Virus record (IMG/VR): IMGVR_UViG_3300022074_000165
Coordinates: 1 to 35,476 of that record
Direction: 5' to 3' (one strand)
Length of the DNA stretch: 35,476 nucleotides
Source of the DNA: a virus
In this document: positions 6,354 through 12,829 of the stretch, piece after piece
How positions within the stretch are numbered: the first letter of the stretch is position 1
How the letters are laid out: the number at the start of each line of letters is the position of its first letter
Notes under the pieces: model-generated
The model's input: the letters and a program-made list of their open reading frames with translations, nothing else
Told to the model about the DNA's origin: nothing
The model's database searches: none
Program-made: the position numbers and the translations under genes

Positions 6354-7583
6354 ATGGCATATACAACATTTCAAGAATACAAAAACAAACACAACAAAAC
6401 AGCATACAAAGTAATAACACCATACGTTAATGATGAAGGTAAGAAATCATCATTTGTTACAAAATTTGATCCCCACTCACCTACTATGCCAATGGATAAA
6501 CAAGAGGCAAAAGTAGCTGCAATGTCTTTGGCAGCTCACATTAATAAAGTTGGGCCTAAAGTTTATTTTGATTTAATGCCTTTGTGTGAGGCAGTTGAAA
6601 CTATTTATAGACCTGAACGTAGAGAACAGCATAAAACAAGTGAACCTAGAAGTTTGACAGAAAAAGAAATGCAGATGGGTTTTTATAATTGTGGAGGCAT
6701 ATACAAAAAGGGCCACAAAAAAGAAGGCCAGACTTATGGATGGATGATACGAACAAGTTTATGGAAACAGCCTATTAAAACTATCAACACTACATCTTGC
6801 ACAAACATGGTAAGAGAACTGAAACAATTAGGTTGCAAGGATAGTAAAATTACCAGTGTTGTTGATACATTAAAACAAGTTATAAAGATATGTGTGGCAT
6901 CTGATAAATGCACATTGCAAACCAATCAAATTATTAGTTTTAAAAGAAAGAAAACAAAGAAAGATATAGCAGTACAAATACCAGCTAAAAAAGATATTGA
7001 TCTTATGATCAGTAAAGCATCACCTTTGTATTCTATTATGTTTTTGTTCATATCATTGACTGGTATGAGGTGGCAAGAGATGTCAGCATTTACCTGGAAC
7101 AAGATAAGTTGGAACCGTGATATGTTAATTATAGATCACGCAATAAAAGATGGGTATTGCACAAAAGGAACTAAGACGGCAGCTGGTGAACGTGATGTAC
7201 CCTTAGTTAAAATATTAAAAGATGCTTTGTTAAAATGGAAAGAACACCCATTGTCTGACAAAACAAATGGTGATGATAGTTTTATATTTGGTGATGGAAA
7301 TGGCAACTACATTCCACATCATAAAACTAATGTGTATTACAAAAGATTAAAAGAAAAATGCAATTTAGATTGGCATGGAGGCATACATTCGTTCAGACAT
7401 TACTATGCAAGTTTACTGTTTGACTGGCATCGTAAACAAGCAATATCATTGAAGGACATTACATACTACATTGGACATACAGATATTAATTTTACCATGA
7501 AAAAGTATGCTAAATGTTTTAATGATGAAGATAAATGGTTTGAACGAGTTGACAAAATAAATGCTTGTTTAGACGAGTTTTAG
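6354..7583 (+). CDS. int: tyrosine site-specific integrase
   Basis: 409 aa phage integrase that recombines attP with a host tRNA site. The C-terminal catalytic domain shows R239 (SLTGMRWQE), a Lys in the beta-hairpin (K274, KGTKTAAGERDVPL), H345-x2-R348 (HSFRHYY), H375 (YIGHTDI) and the nucleophile Y385 (TMKKYAK). A SAM-like core-binding domain spans about 118-205. The N-terminal 60 residues (YKVITPYVNDEGKK) look like an arm-binding domain. The attP core lies 215 nt upstream and a clear promoter 44 nt upstream. Its stop overlaps tail-to-tail with the last gene of the leftward operon, whose MerR-like member may be the excisionase. Confidence 0.95.
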   Translation: MAYTTFQEYKNKHNKTAYKVITPYVNDEGKKSSFVTKFDPHSPTMPMDKQEAKVAAMSLAAHINKVGPKVYFDLMPLCEAVETIYRPERREQHKTSEPRSLTEKEMQMGFYNCGGIYKKGHKKEGQTYGWMIRTSLWKQPIKTINTTSCTNMVRELKQLGCKDSKITSVVDTLKQVIKICVASDKCTLQTNQIISFKRKKTKKDIAVQIPAKKDIDLMISKASPLYSIMFLFISLTGMRWQEMSAFTWNKISWNRDMLIIDHAIKDGYCTKGTKTAAGERDVPLVKILKDALLKWKEHPLSDKTNGDDSFIFGDGNGNYIPHHKTNVYYKRLKEKCNLDWHGGIHSFRHYYASLLFDWHRKQAISLKDITYYIGHTDINFTMKKYAKCFNDEDKWFERVDKINACLDEF

Positions 7584-7783
7584 GGGGTACCCGTAGTATC
7601 ACCTGGTTTCATTTCGTTAATCCTCGTGCTTCCTAGAAGGTTTTTTTTTGTGCAAGGAGAGCAAAAAACTAGCTCAATGCCTTGATAATTATATTTCCAA
7701 GTAAATTTAGTGTGAGTTAATGGACTGAATGTTTTATGGCACAAATCACATTTCAAACTAATCACCAGACAAAATCTTTTCAA
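7580..7783 (-). CDS. small zinc-ribbon protein
   Basis: Up to 67 aa with two C-x2-C knuckles (CDLCHKTF and CSPCTKK), a typical zinc ribbon. The longest reading starts at TTG 7783; a GTG at 7765, overlapping the upstream stop (GTGATTAG), is an alternative that keeps both knuckles. It is the last gene of the leftward early operon and ends inside the integrase gene's last codons on the other strand. Function unknown; nucleic-acid binding or a regulatory partner is plausible. Confidence 0.6.
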   Translation of the reverse strand: MKRFCLVISLKCDLCHKTFSPLTHTKFTWKYNYQGIELVFCSPCTKKNLLGSTRINEMKPGDTTGTP

Positions 7784-7997
7784 TTCCTTTGTGGTGTATG
7801 AAAAGTTCTCTTACGCAGTTTTGAATGATTCTAAGGTGGCGTATATCTTGTTCTCGATAGTATCGTCTTGATCGTGGATCGTTGTTGCGTCTTACTGGTT
7901 TGATAAATTCAGGATGTTTTGACTCCCAAAATCTAATAATCCATTGTGGCTCTTCTAATATCTGTGACACTTCACTAGTGTTATAAAATGTTTTCAT
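7758..7997 (-). CDS. MerR-like HTH protein, excisionase candidate
   Basis: 79 aa. A MerR-type winged helix-turn-helix: YNTSEVSQIL, then WIIRFWESKHPEF and the wing/second-helix signature RSRRYYREQDIRHLRII. There is no effector domain, as in phage excisionases (recombination directionality factors) and small MerR-like regulators. Being close to and convergent with the integrase makes Xis the best guess. No Shine-Dalgarno is visible. Could instead be a transcription regulator of the switch. Confidence 0.75.
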   Translation of the reverse strand: MKTFYNTSEVSQILEEPQWIIRFWESKHPEFIKPVRRNNDPRSRRYYREQDIRHLRIIQNCVRELFIHHKGIEKILSGD

Positions 7998-8005
7998 ATT
8001 ATTTA

Positions 8006-8548
8006 CTAATTTGTTAATGTAAAAATTCTTTCTTTTTCTATTTTAATTAAATGTTTTTTTCTGTCAGTGTCAGCTGCTTGCCAAGTTCCAATAGGAAACT
8101 CTTTCATATATATTTTGTCATCAGGAAAAACAGGTTTATTAAAATCTAATAAAGATAGGTTTTTTTTTAAGTAGTTGCGTGGATAGGAATACCAAAAAGA
8201 TAAATTGTGTTCCCCTGTAAATTTACCATAACGATTAAAAGTCCATAATCTAAGCTGGCAACACATTTCATCCCATAGCTTTCCATAGGAACATAGTTTT
8301 TCTATGGTTAATTTATTTGTATCTTCAATCTCAATTAAAATAAATTGATCTGTGCCACCCTCATCATCAGAACTCCAAAAATGAAAATAACCATCAGGTT
8401 GAAACCATATATTGCGTTTTCCATAATCATCCCAATGTAAATAATCCCTGTATGCACCCCTTATTAATTTTTTAAAACCATTTTTAGCAAAAGCTGATTG
8501 ATATAAAGACGCAACATTATCTCTGGCTAATTTTTCAAAAATGGACAT
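8006..8548 (-). CDS. hypothetical protein, early operon
   Basis: 180 aa, aromatic-rich (NIWFQPDGYFHFWSSDDEGGTDQFILIEIED; FWYSYPRNYLKKN), mixed alpha/beta, no signal or membrane segment. GGAG lies upstream of the ATG and 5 nt separate it from the gene before. The D/E-rich strand followed by K (FILIEIEDTNK) recalls nuclease cores, but I cannot place it in a family. Early-expressed, function unknown. Confidence 0.75.
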   Translation of the reverse strand: MSIFEKLARDNVASLYQSAFAKNGFKKLIRGAYRDYLHWDDYGKRNIWFQPDGYFHFWSSDDEGGTDQFILIEIEDTNKLTIEKLCSYGKLWDEMCCQLRLWTFNRYGKFTGEHNLSFWYSYPRNYLKKNLSLLDFNKPVFPDDKIYMKEFPIGTWQAADTDRKKHLIKIEKERIFTLTN

Positions 8549-8553
8549 TTTTT

Positions 8554-8907
8554 TTATTTCTCCAAATATGGATCTTCAAACAAACGATCAATGATAGCAC
8601 CACGGACCGTTATTGGTGTGCCATCTCCTCTACGCAATGTACGTTCTCTTAATACTGATAGTGCTTGTAATGGATCAGGATATGAATCCAATTGAGCTGT
8701 AATATCAAAACCAGCCTCTACTATTGTTGAGTACAACTCAGTTCCCTCTTTCATTTCAGGCCATGGTTTCACAACTCTTAGTTCACCAGTCTCAGGATCT
8801 AATTGTATCTCTAAATATATTTTTTGATTGTTGTGGTACAATGGCACTCTACAACATTGTCTCCTATTTGATTTAATCTCAAATTGTTCTGGGTTGCTGT
8901 TACTCAT
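8554..8907 (-). CDS. hypothetical protein (distant TSCPD-like?)
   Basis: 117 aa. A strand-rich N-terminal half (RQCCRVPLYHNNQKIYLEIQLDPETGELRVV) is followed by helices (ELYSTIVEAGFDITAQL ... LQALSVLRERTLRRGDGTP) and a C-terminal RGAIIDRLFEDPYLEK. The order of strands, helix, a small 'G-TP' turn and a final helix is faintly like the TSCPD domain at the end of ribonucleotide reductases, but the cysteines are not conserved, so this is only a suggestion. ATGA-coupled to the LexA-like gene upstream. Confidence 0.7.
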   Translation of the reverse strand: MSNSNPEQFEIKSNRRQCCRVPLYHNNQKIYLEIQLDPETGELRVVKPWPEMKEGTELYSTIVEAGFDITAQLDSYPDPLQALSVLRERTLRRGDGTPITVRGAIIDRLFEDPYLEK

Positions 8908-9101
8908 AATACTTTTAATGACCTTTTTTTACCTTGTGTTTGTTCTAAAAATCCTCTTTCAATAAGCTGTGAAACATGTGATCGAGCTGCAACTTGCGTT
9001 ATGCCTACTGCCTTGCCAACCTCTGTTTGTGATGGGCTATATCCGTTGTCTTTAAAAAACTTTTTAATAAAATCTAAAACTTTTTTTTGTTTTGGTGTCA
9101 T
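8904..9101 (-). CDS. orphan LexA-type winged-helix DNA-binding protein
   Basis: 65 aa corresponding almost entirely to the LexA N-terminal domain: KQKKVLDFIKKFFKDNGYSP, SQTEVGKAVGITQ (recognition helix region) and a wing ending RGFLEQTQGKKRSLKVL. Full LexA has about 200 residues with a self-cleaving S24 domain; that domain is absent here. It may compete with or mimic host LexA at SOS boxes, or act as a phage regulator. ATGA-coupled on both sides (start in DUF3310 stop, stop in the next start). Confidence 0.82.
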   Translation of the reverse strand: MTPKQKKVLDFIKKFFKDNGYSPSQTEVGKAVGITQVAARSHVSQLIERGFLEQTQGKKRSLKVL

Positions 9102-9316
9102 TCAATAACCTTGATTAATTTTTTTAAATACCACTCAGCCTTTTGATAATCCTGGAGTGCATTGCCTTTCATCTCAGCTCGTGAAATGTATTTGTATATT
9201 TGGCCCAAGCAATATCCTTTAAACATTTCTGTGGTTAATCCATTTTGTATGACATCAATTGTTTCAATGTCACTGCTTGTGTAATGCTTTGGATGATTAA
9301 CTGGATCGTGGCTCAT
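9098..9316 (-). CDS. DUF3310 family protein
   Basis: 72 aa. A full DUF3310 signature: VNHPKHYT, then IETIDVIQNGL, GYCLGQIYKYISRAEMKG, and a final DYQKAEWYLKKLI. This family is widespread in phages, sometimes fused to nucleotide-metabolism enzymes, and its activity is not established. Its ATG overlaps the stop of the 26-residue membrane peptide gene upstream (ATGA) and its stop overlaps the LexA-like start. Confidence 0.88.
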   Translation of the reverse strand: MSHDPVNHPKHYTSSDIETIDVIQNGLTTEMFKGYCLGQIYKYISRAEMKGNALQDYQKAEWYLKKLIKVIE

Positions 9317-9393
9317 AAACTAACCACAACTATGACTATGACAAACAAAGCCATGCCAATTAATTTCCATCCAAAAGGTGATATATATCTCAT
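9313..9393 (-). CDS. 26-residue single-TM peptide
   Basis: MRYISPFGWK followed by LIGMALFVIVIVVVSL: a short polar N-terminus and one transmembrane helix running to the C-terminus. AGGA lies 6 nt before the ATG and the stop overlaps the DUF3310 ATG (ATGA), both typical of real coupled phage genes. It would insert in the inner membrane. Function unknown. Such early membrane mini-proteins can affect host division, superinfection or lysis inhibition, which is only a possibility here. Confidence 0.6.
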   Translation of the reverse strand: MRYISPFGWKLIGMALFVIVIVVVSL

Positions 9394-9407
9394 ATAATGT
9401 CCTGGGA

Positions 9408-9458
9408 GGTGGGTAAGGAATAAAGGAATTATGAACGAATCAAAACACCCTACCCACC
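9408..9458 (-). promoter_or_regulatory. long-loop RNA hairpin before the membrane peptide
   Basis: A perfect 8-bp stem GGTGGGTA/TACCCACC (plus-strand arms 9408-9415 and 9451-9458) with a 35-nt loop. In the leftward transcript the second arm ends about 5 nt before the Shine-Dalgarno AGGA of the 26-residue peptide and lies after the SSB-like stop. It may gate translation of the downstream genes or act as an RNA processing site. No U-run, so not an intrinsic terminator. Confidence 0.45.
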
Positions 9459-9465
9459 ATAAAAG

Positions 9466-9699
9466 TTAAAATGGTATTTCATCTCCTTGTGTTGCTTGAC
9501 TTGGAGCATTAGCCTCACTGAGCTGTATTGATATGCCGTCTTTGTGCTTATCACTTTTCCATGCAGCCATTCGAGCTTTACGTTCAGACCCATCTTTGTT
9601 GACAATAGTTATTGGTCCAGTCCAAACTGGAGCTTTATCATTGTCTCTCTTTTCATTTGGAAACAGCATACCGTTTCCCATTTTTACATAATCACTCAT
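9466..9699 (-). CDS. small SSB-like protein (DUF736-like) with DEIPF tip
   Basis: 77 aa. The body (MLFPNEKRDNDKAPVWTGP, a beta-strand run, then ARMAAWKSDKHKDGISIQL) resembles small DUF736-type OB-fold-like proteins. The last residues, GDEIPF, match the acidic-aromatic C-terminal tip of bacterial SSB (DDDIPF), the docking site for host replication and repair proteins. So it is likely a single-strand binding protein working with the annealing protein directly upstream, whose stop overlaps its start (ATGA). Good AAGGAAA Shine-Dalgarno. Confidence 0.75.
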   Translation of the reverse strand: MSDYVKMGNGMLFPNEKRDNDKAPVWTGPITIVNKDGSERKARMAAWKSDKHKDGISIQLSEANAPSQATQGDEIPF

Positions 9700-10346
9700 A
9701 TCGTTTTTCCTTCTGTTAATGTTTGTTGAGTTTTAGTGTATAAAGCATCTATGGCTTTCATCTTCTTAGGATTTGAATCTCTCAGACCCTTCAAAAATTC
9801 TCTAATTTCAGGCTGGCTCACGACAGCTTTTAATGATTCTGTTTGACTAGCATTTTCAATCTGTTTCATAACACTGTCATAAGTCACTGTCTCTCTTACC
9901 AAGGCCAATCCAGTATGATTTTGATTAGACTTTTTTAACAACTCACCATCACTAATAGCTCGTTGCACTTCTTCATAAGAAGAAATCTTATCGTTGGACA
10001 ACCCAAGGTTGCCTAATGCCCTTCCAATGCAGCTTGTCTCACAATTTTCTAATGCACTTGTTTTATTGACTGGTCCAATTGCTCTAAATTCTTCAGCAGT
10101 ACCAGTTGCAACTAACTTATCGTCTATAAATATAGATGATCTCATCACAACTCTTGTGGCTGTGTTCTCAACAATCTCTGTATTTATTAAAGCTCGTGTT
10201 CCAAAATGCTTACGCATAATCTGTATTCGTGGACCTATTTCTAAATACTTTTTGCCTTTTAAATTAATAGACAACTCGTCTTGCTTTACCATTATTTCAT
10301 CCATGGCATTGCGTAATAATTTTGTTGCTGATGTTTCTTGTTTCAT
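9696..10346 (-). CDS. single-strand annealing protein (ERF/Rad52-like candidate)
   Basis: 216 aa recombinase candidate. Its core motif GPVNKTSALENCETSCIGRALGNLGL (about 93-118) is the helix found in phage ERF/Sak-type annealing proteins and relatives (usually TSALE-x2-ETSA-x-GRAL). It is preceded by a beta-rich segment (TRVVMRSSIFIDDKLVATGTAEEF). The C-terminal third is helical. It lies between a PD-(D/E)XK exonuclease and an SSB-like protein, the standard two- or three-part phage recombination set. Strong GGAGGA Shine-Dalgarno. The exact SSAP superfamily is not settled. Confidence 0.75.
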   Translation of the reverse strand: MKQETSATKLLRNAMDEIMVKQDELSINLKGKKYLEIGPRIQIMRKHFGTRALINTEIVENTATRVVMRSSIFIDDKLVATGTAEEFRAIGPVNKTSALENCETSCIGRALGNLGLSNDKISSYEEVQRAISDGELLKKSNQNHTGLALVRETVTYDSVMKQIENASQTESLKAVVSQPEIREFLKGLRDSNPKKMKAIDALYTKTQQTLTEGKTI

Positions 10347-10354
10347 TGTTCCTC

Positions 10355-11284
10355 CTATAAGTTGTGTGCTTGTTTAAATAATTCTCTGGCCTTGTGTAAA
10401 TTTTCTTCCCCTATATCTGCATAAAAACTTTCCCAATCAGGATCGTGAAAACTTAACAATCGTAATGGATCACCCTTGCTGTTTAATATATGTCTATCCC
10501 TTAATCGTGCCTGGTTTTTGAGGTATTCAAAGTGATCATTCATGGCATCTACTGTTAGTAAATCACAGTTTGATGAATCAAATATCTTGTGTTCTTTGTC
10601 ATTAACATAAAACAAGAATGGCCTCTTGTTAGTGCATTTCCAGTAGTATGACGTTTGTCTACAATGATTGATAAGTGGTGCGTCAATCTTTGTTGTGCTG
10701 ACACTTCTCGTGCCATCTTTTTTTGGTTTCAATAATCGTGGTAATCTTAATTTTTGCTCCCCAAACTTTAAATCATCTTCACCATCTATTCGGCCCAACA
10801 TACCTACAAAAGTTAAAGGCAAAGTAACATTGCGTTCTGCTATAACTGGTGTGGTAAACCTTATTGATTTCCAAGCTGCAATAGAATTTTTTAAATAATC
10901 AGCTGCTAAACCTTTAAATGCTGCATACTTTTCTTTATCTTTTTCATCAGATGGTTTGTAAGCATTCATTTCTTGATCTAACATTTCAAATGCCTGATCT
11001 TCAGATATTTTTTTGTTGTTTACTTTTTGGCTATTAAAAGTCCATATTACATCACAGAATACAAGCTGACAAATGTAACCAATTGTTGTGCCAAAAAACA
11101 TATTGATATTAGTTTTGTTGCGTCTGCGTGTCTCTTGATCAAAAGCTCCGTATAGTAAAGCCCATAACCACATAGGTTGTAATAGTTGGGTAGGTGAGTA
11201 ATGGTTTATATCTAATTCTATAAACTCTTGAGGTATGATACCTAGCTCTTCGTCTAATGATTTTGGTTTTTGTTGTTCAACCAT
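10355..11284 (-). CDS. PD-(D/E)XK exonuclease (Cas4/RecB-like)
   Basis: 309 aa from ATG 11284 (a TTG 36 nt upstream is possible but lies in the promoter area). Nuclease signature: D167 in GMLGRIDG, E176-x-K178 (FGEQKLR), then Q210-x3-Y214 (RQTSYYW), the RecB/Cas4-type core with its QxxxY motif. The family provides 5'-3' end resection. Downstream come the annealing and SSB-like genes, 8 nt and 4 nt away, so it heads a recombination operon like lambda exo/bet. The usual first-motif His is not obvious. Operator-like palindrome 52 nt upstream. Confidence 0.75.
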   Translation of the reverse strand: MVEQQKPKSLDEELGIIPQEFIELDINHYSPTQLLQPMWLWALLYGAFDQETRRRNKTNINMFFGTTIGYICQLVFCDVIWTFNSQKVNNKKISEDQAFEMLDQEMNAYKPSDEKDKEKYAAFKGLAADYLKNSIAAWKSIRFTTPVIAERNVTLPLTFVGMLGRIDGEDDLKFGEQKLRLPRLLKPKKDGTRSVSTTKIDAPLINHCRQTSYYWKCTNKRPFLFYVNDKEHKIFDSSNCDLLTVDAMNDHFEYLKNQARLRDRHILNSKGDPLRLLSFHDPDWESFYADIGEENLHKARELFKQAHNL

Positions 11285-11296
11285 GCAAATCACTAG

Positions 11297-11320
11297 ATTA
11301 TATTTGCTAAAACATGTCAA
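11297..11320 (-). promoter_or_regulatory. possible promoter of leftward early operon
   Basis: On the minus strand a perfect TATAAT (plus 11297-11302) lies 12 nt before the exonuclease ATG, so the transcript would be nearly leaderless. A TTGACA (plus 11315-11320) lies 12 nt upstream of it, too close for a normal -35; no other good -35 is seen. An operator-like palindrome at 11336-11350 is adjacent. The -10 is plausible; the whole promoter is uncertain. Confidence 0.35.
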
Positions 11321-11335
11321 TATAAAAGATCATAT

Positions 11336-11350
11336 TGATCTTCTAGATCG
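11336..11350. promoter_or_regulatory. operator-like palindrome upstream of exonuclease operon
   Basis: TGATC-ttcta-GATCG, 9 of 10 arm matches to TGATC-N5-GATCA. It lies directly upstream of the putative promoter of the leftward early operon, where a repressor could block it. Confidence 0.5.
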
Positions 11351-11432
11351 TATATAAATGTTTAATTATATGTGTATATAAATACTATTTAATATTAATA
11401 GTAATAAATATTTGTTAAAAACTAGGATAAAT

Positions 11433-11447
11433 TGATCTATAAAATCA
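11433..11447. promoter_or_regulatory. operator-like palindrome between repressor end and early operon
   Basis: TGATC-tataa-AATCA, 9 of 10 arm matches. It sits 97 nt from the copy at 11336-11350, in the non-coding gap 11285-11506. This very AT-rich gap otherwise holds only the inverted repeat at 11446-11460. Confidence 0.4.
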
Positions 11448-11460
11448 CTAATTTTTAGTG
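11446..11460. repeat. inverted repeat CACTAA/TTAGTG
   Basis: A perfect 6-bp inverted repeat with a TTT centre, 47 nt after the repressor stop in the leftward direction. In that direction it is followed by ATTTTATAG, only four T, so it would be at best a weak terminator for the repressor transcript. AT-rich arms make chance occurrence possible. Confidence 0.35.
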
Positions 11461-11506
11461 ATAAAAAATGATGATATTGTTTTTTGTTAGTAAAAAAAAA
11501 TGATTA

Positions 11507-12187
11507 TTAATCAATAAATTTAGGCCTTGAAATGACTATATCTAAATGATGAAAATGATTTATGTCTTTTTTTGCAAAGTCAACACATCTTGTATTGTAT
11601 ATATCTGACAAATAAACCATTGGCTCTGTACTCATAACTGGAGTGCTAACACCAGTTAAAAATCCACAATACCAATCTTTATTTTTTTTTAATTGAATCA
11701 ATATTGGGTGAGACATAGAATCTATCAAAGTATCATTGTTTAAAATTTGTTTTTGTTTAGAAAATAAATGAATAGCTTGTACCTGGTTGCCAAAATATGT
11801 GGTTTGTGGGTGAGTTTGATCAGCCCAAACAGCATAATGACTGTCTGTAAACTCGGTTGGACAATAAAACTTAACGATAGATGATTTAAATATTACTCTC
11901 ATATCATGAGTTGTGCATGGCATAGCATCAATTGTCTTAATTCTATTTTCTGGTATTTGAAAAAAATCAGTCCAATTAAAATTATAATTTGCAGCAATGT
12001 CTTGTGCTAATTCTATTGGCATTTTCTTTTTACCTTGCAAAATCCTTAACATGTGTTCCCTTGTGTACCATGGTTTTCTGCCTTGTGAATATGTGACTAA
12101 TATTTCTTCAATATCTATGTTTCTTGATTCAAGGGTTGGTTTCATTAACCATCCATCTCCTTTATGTATCGTTACGGCATTTTCCAT
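11507..12187 (-). CDS. lysogeny repressor candidate (XRE-like HTH)
   Basis: 226 aa from ATG 12187; AAAGGAG lies about 12 nt upstream (a TTG at 12220 would add 11 residues). Residues 42-76 (TREHMLRILQGKKKMPIELAQDIAANYNFNWTDFF) have the feel of the second half of an XRE/Cro HTH with the usual 'G-x-K-x-x-P-x-x-x-A-x-x-I-A' run. The C-terminal part (PILIQLKKNKDWYCGFLTGV ... LDIVISRP) is beta-rich like phage repressor C-domains, but I see no credible S24 Ser-Lys dyad. It is divergent from a Cro-like gene with operator-like sites between, which supports a CI role. RecA-driven self-cleavage is not supported. Confidence 0.68.
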   Translation of the reverse strand: MENAVTIHKGDGWLMKPTLESRNIDIEEILVTYSQGRKPWYTREHMLRILQGKKKMPIELAQDIAANYNFNWTDFFQIPENRIKTIDAMPCTTHDMRVIFKSSIVKFYCPTEFTDSHYAVWADQTHPQTTYFGNQVQAIHLFSKQKQILNNDTLIDSMSHPILIQLKKNKDWYCGFLTGVSTPVMSTEPMVYLSDIYNTRCVDFAKKDINHFHHLDIVISRPKFID

Positions 12188-12220
12188 AATATACTTTATC
12201 TCCTTTGTTTCATATCCCAA

Positions 12221-12235
12221 AAACCTTTATGGTCA
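12221..12235. promoter_or_regulatory. degenerate operator in repressor leader
   Basis: AAACC-tttat-GGTCA, 8 of 10 arm matches to TGACC-N5-GGTCA. It lies at or just downstream of the predicted repressor transcription start (about 12237), 36 nt from the next site, so it could serve autoregulation. The weakest of the set. Confidence 0.3.
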
Positions 12236-12243
12236 TAAAAGAT

Positions 12244-12272
12244 ATTTAACACGATATGATCTTTCATGTCAA
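12244..12272 (-). promoter_or_regulatory. repressor promoter
   Basis: On the minus strand a perfect -35 TTGACA (plus 12267-12272), a 17-nt spacer and -10 TTAAAT (plus 12244-12249, 4 of 6). The start is expected near 12237, giving a leader of about 50 nt that contains the AAAGGAG of the repressor gene. An operator-like site overlaps the -35 and spacer. Confidence 0.6.
12257..12271. promoter_or_regulatory. operator-like site in repressor promoter
   Basis: TGATC-tttca-TGTCA: one perfect half-site and one 3-of-5 half-site. It covers the -35 and spacer of the repressor promoter, so occupancy would shut off or modulate repressor synthesis. Confidence 0.4.
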
Positions 12273-12301
12273 ATATAAATAAATTATAACCATCTTATAA
12301 G

Positions 12302-12330
12302 TTGTGATCTGAGAGATCAATAAGTATAAG
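12302..12330 (+). promoter_or_regulatory. Cro/early rightward promoter, leaderless
   Basis: -35 TTGTGA (12302-12307, 4 of 6), a 17-nt spacer and -10 TATAAG (12325-12330, 5 of 6). The expected start, about 7 nt after the -10, falls on the ATG at 12337, and no Shine-Dalgarno precedes that ATG. The transcript is therefore predicted to be leaderless. The perfect operator at 12305-12319 lies between and over the two boxes. Confidence 0.6.
12305..12319. promoter_or_regulatory. perfect operator in Cro promoter
   Basis: TGATC-tgaga-GATCA, a perfect 15-bp palindrome overlapping the -35 and filling most of the spacer of the Cro promoter. One of three perfect copies in the window, all in control regions. 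Its place in a divergent repressor/Cro region makes it the best operator candidate. Confidence 0.65.
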
Positions 12331-12336
12331 TAAACA

Positions 12337-12558
12337 ATGTACTTATCGAAGTGGATTAATCTAACAAACACTAGCAAAAAAGGACTAGCAGAAAAGCTAG
12401 GAAACATAACAGCCACTTCGGTTACTCGATGGACCAAATCAAAACGATTTCCAAAACCACAAGAGCTTATGCGTATTGAAGAAATAACTGAGGGTCTTGT
12501 CACTGCAAACGACTTTGTTAAACAATGGAAAGAGCAGAATGGCCAAAAAGAAATTTAA
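12337..12558 (+). CDS. Cro/YdaS-like HTH protein
   Basis: 73 aa. An HTH of the Cro/YdaS type: SKKGLAEKLGNITATSVTRWTKSKRFPKPQELMRIEEITEGLVTANDFV, with the usual order 'A-x-x-L-G ... S/T-V-x-x-W ... P-x-x-x-x-x-x-I-E ... G-x-V'. First gene of the rightward early operon, divergent from the repressor, so it probably acts as the lytic-side antirepressor at the shared operators. No Shine-Dalgarno; the promoter predicts a leaderless mRNA. It overlaps the next gene by 20 nt. Confidence 0.82.
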   Translation: MYLSKWINLTNTSKKGLAEKLGNITATSVTRWTKSKRFPKPQELMRIEEITEGLVTANDFVKQWKEQNGQKEI

Positions 12559-12820
12559 CATTGATCAATTCAAATTAGTTCAGGTGCATTTCGAGGATGC
12601 TATGGATTATGACACTGGATGGCATGATTTAAAAAAAGTTCAAGCTGCAAAAACAGAGCCAGTTACAAGTGTTGGTTGGATCGTAAATGAAACAGAAAAG
12701 CATATTGTTTTGTCAGCAGATTTTTGTAGTGACGGCACCACTGGTAGGGCAATTGCAATACCTAAAGATTGGTGTCAAAAAATAATACCATTAAAAGAGG
12801 TTATCAATGGACCCAACTGA
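12539..12820 (+). CDS. hypothetical protein of phage early regions
   Basis: 93 aa, starting at MAKKKFN (ATG 12539, inside the Cro-like gene; GAGCAGA upstream). Body: DAMDYDTGWHDLKKVQ, SVGWIVNETEKHIVLSADF, then IAIPKDWCQKIIPL. The 'W-x-D ... VGWI ... L-x-x-D ... IP' order is familiar from small phage and prophage proteins without known function. Soluble; lies before the C5 methyltransferase. Confidence 0.7.
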   Translation: MAKKKFNIDQFKLVQVHFEDAMDYDTGWHDLKKVQAAKTEPVTSVGWIVNETEKHIVLSADFCSDGTTGRAIAIPKDWCQKIIPLKEVINGPN

Positions 12821-12829
12821 TGAGTATGG

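Noticed and set aside
9994-10377. 127-codon plus-strand ORF opposite the annealing-protein gene
   Set aside because: Antisense to a gene with clear motifs and a strong Shine-Dalgarno; no features of its own.
11697-11730. S24 peptidase 'DSM' motif in the repressor (IDSMSHP)
   Set aside because: The residues around it do not follow the S24 order (no following GD-x-x-x-V and no matching Lys), so the match looks accidental.
11997-12278. 93-codon plus-strand ORF opposite the repressor start
   Set aside because: Covers the repressor promoter on the other strand; no Shine-Dalgarno or motifs.
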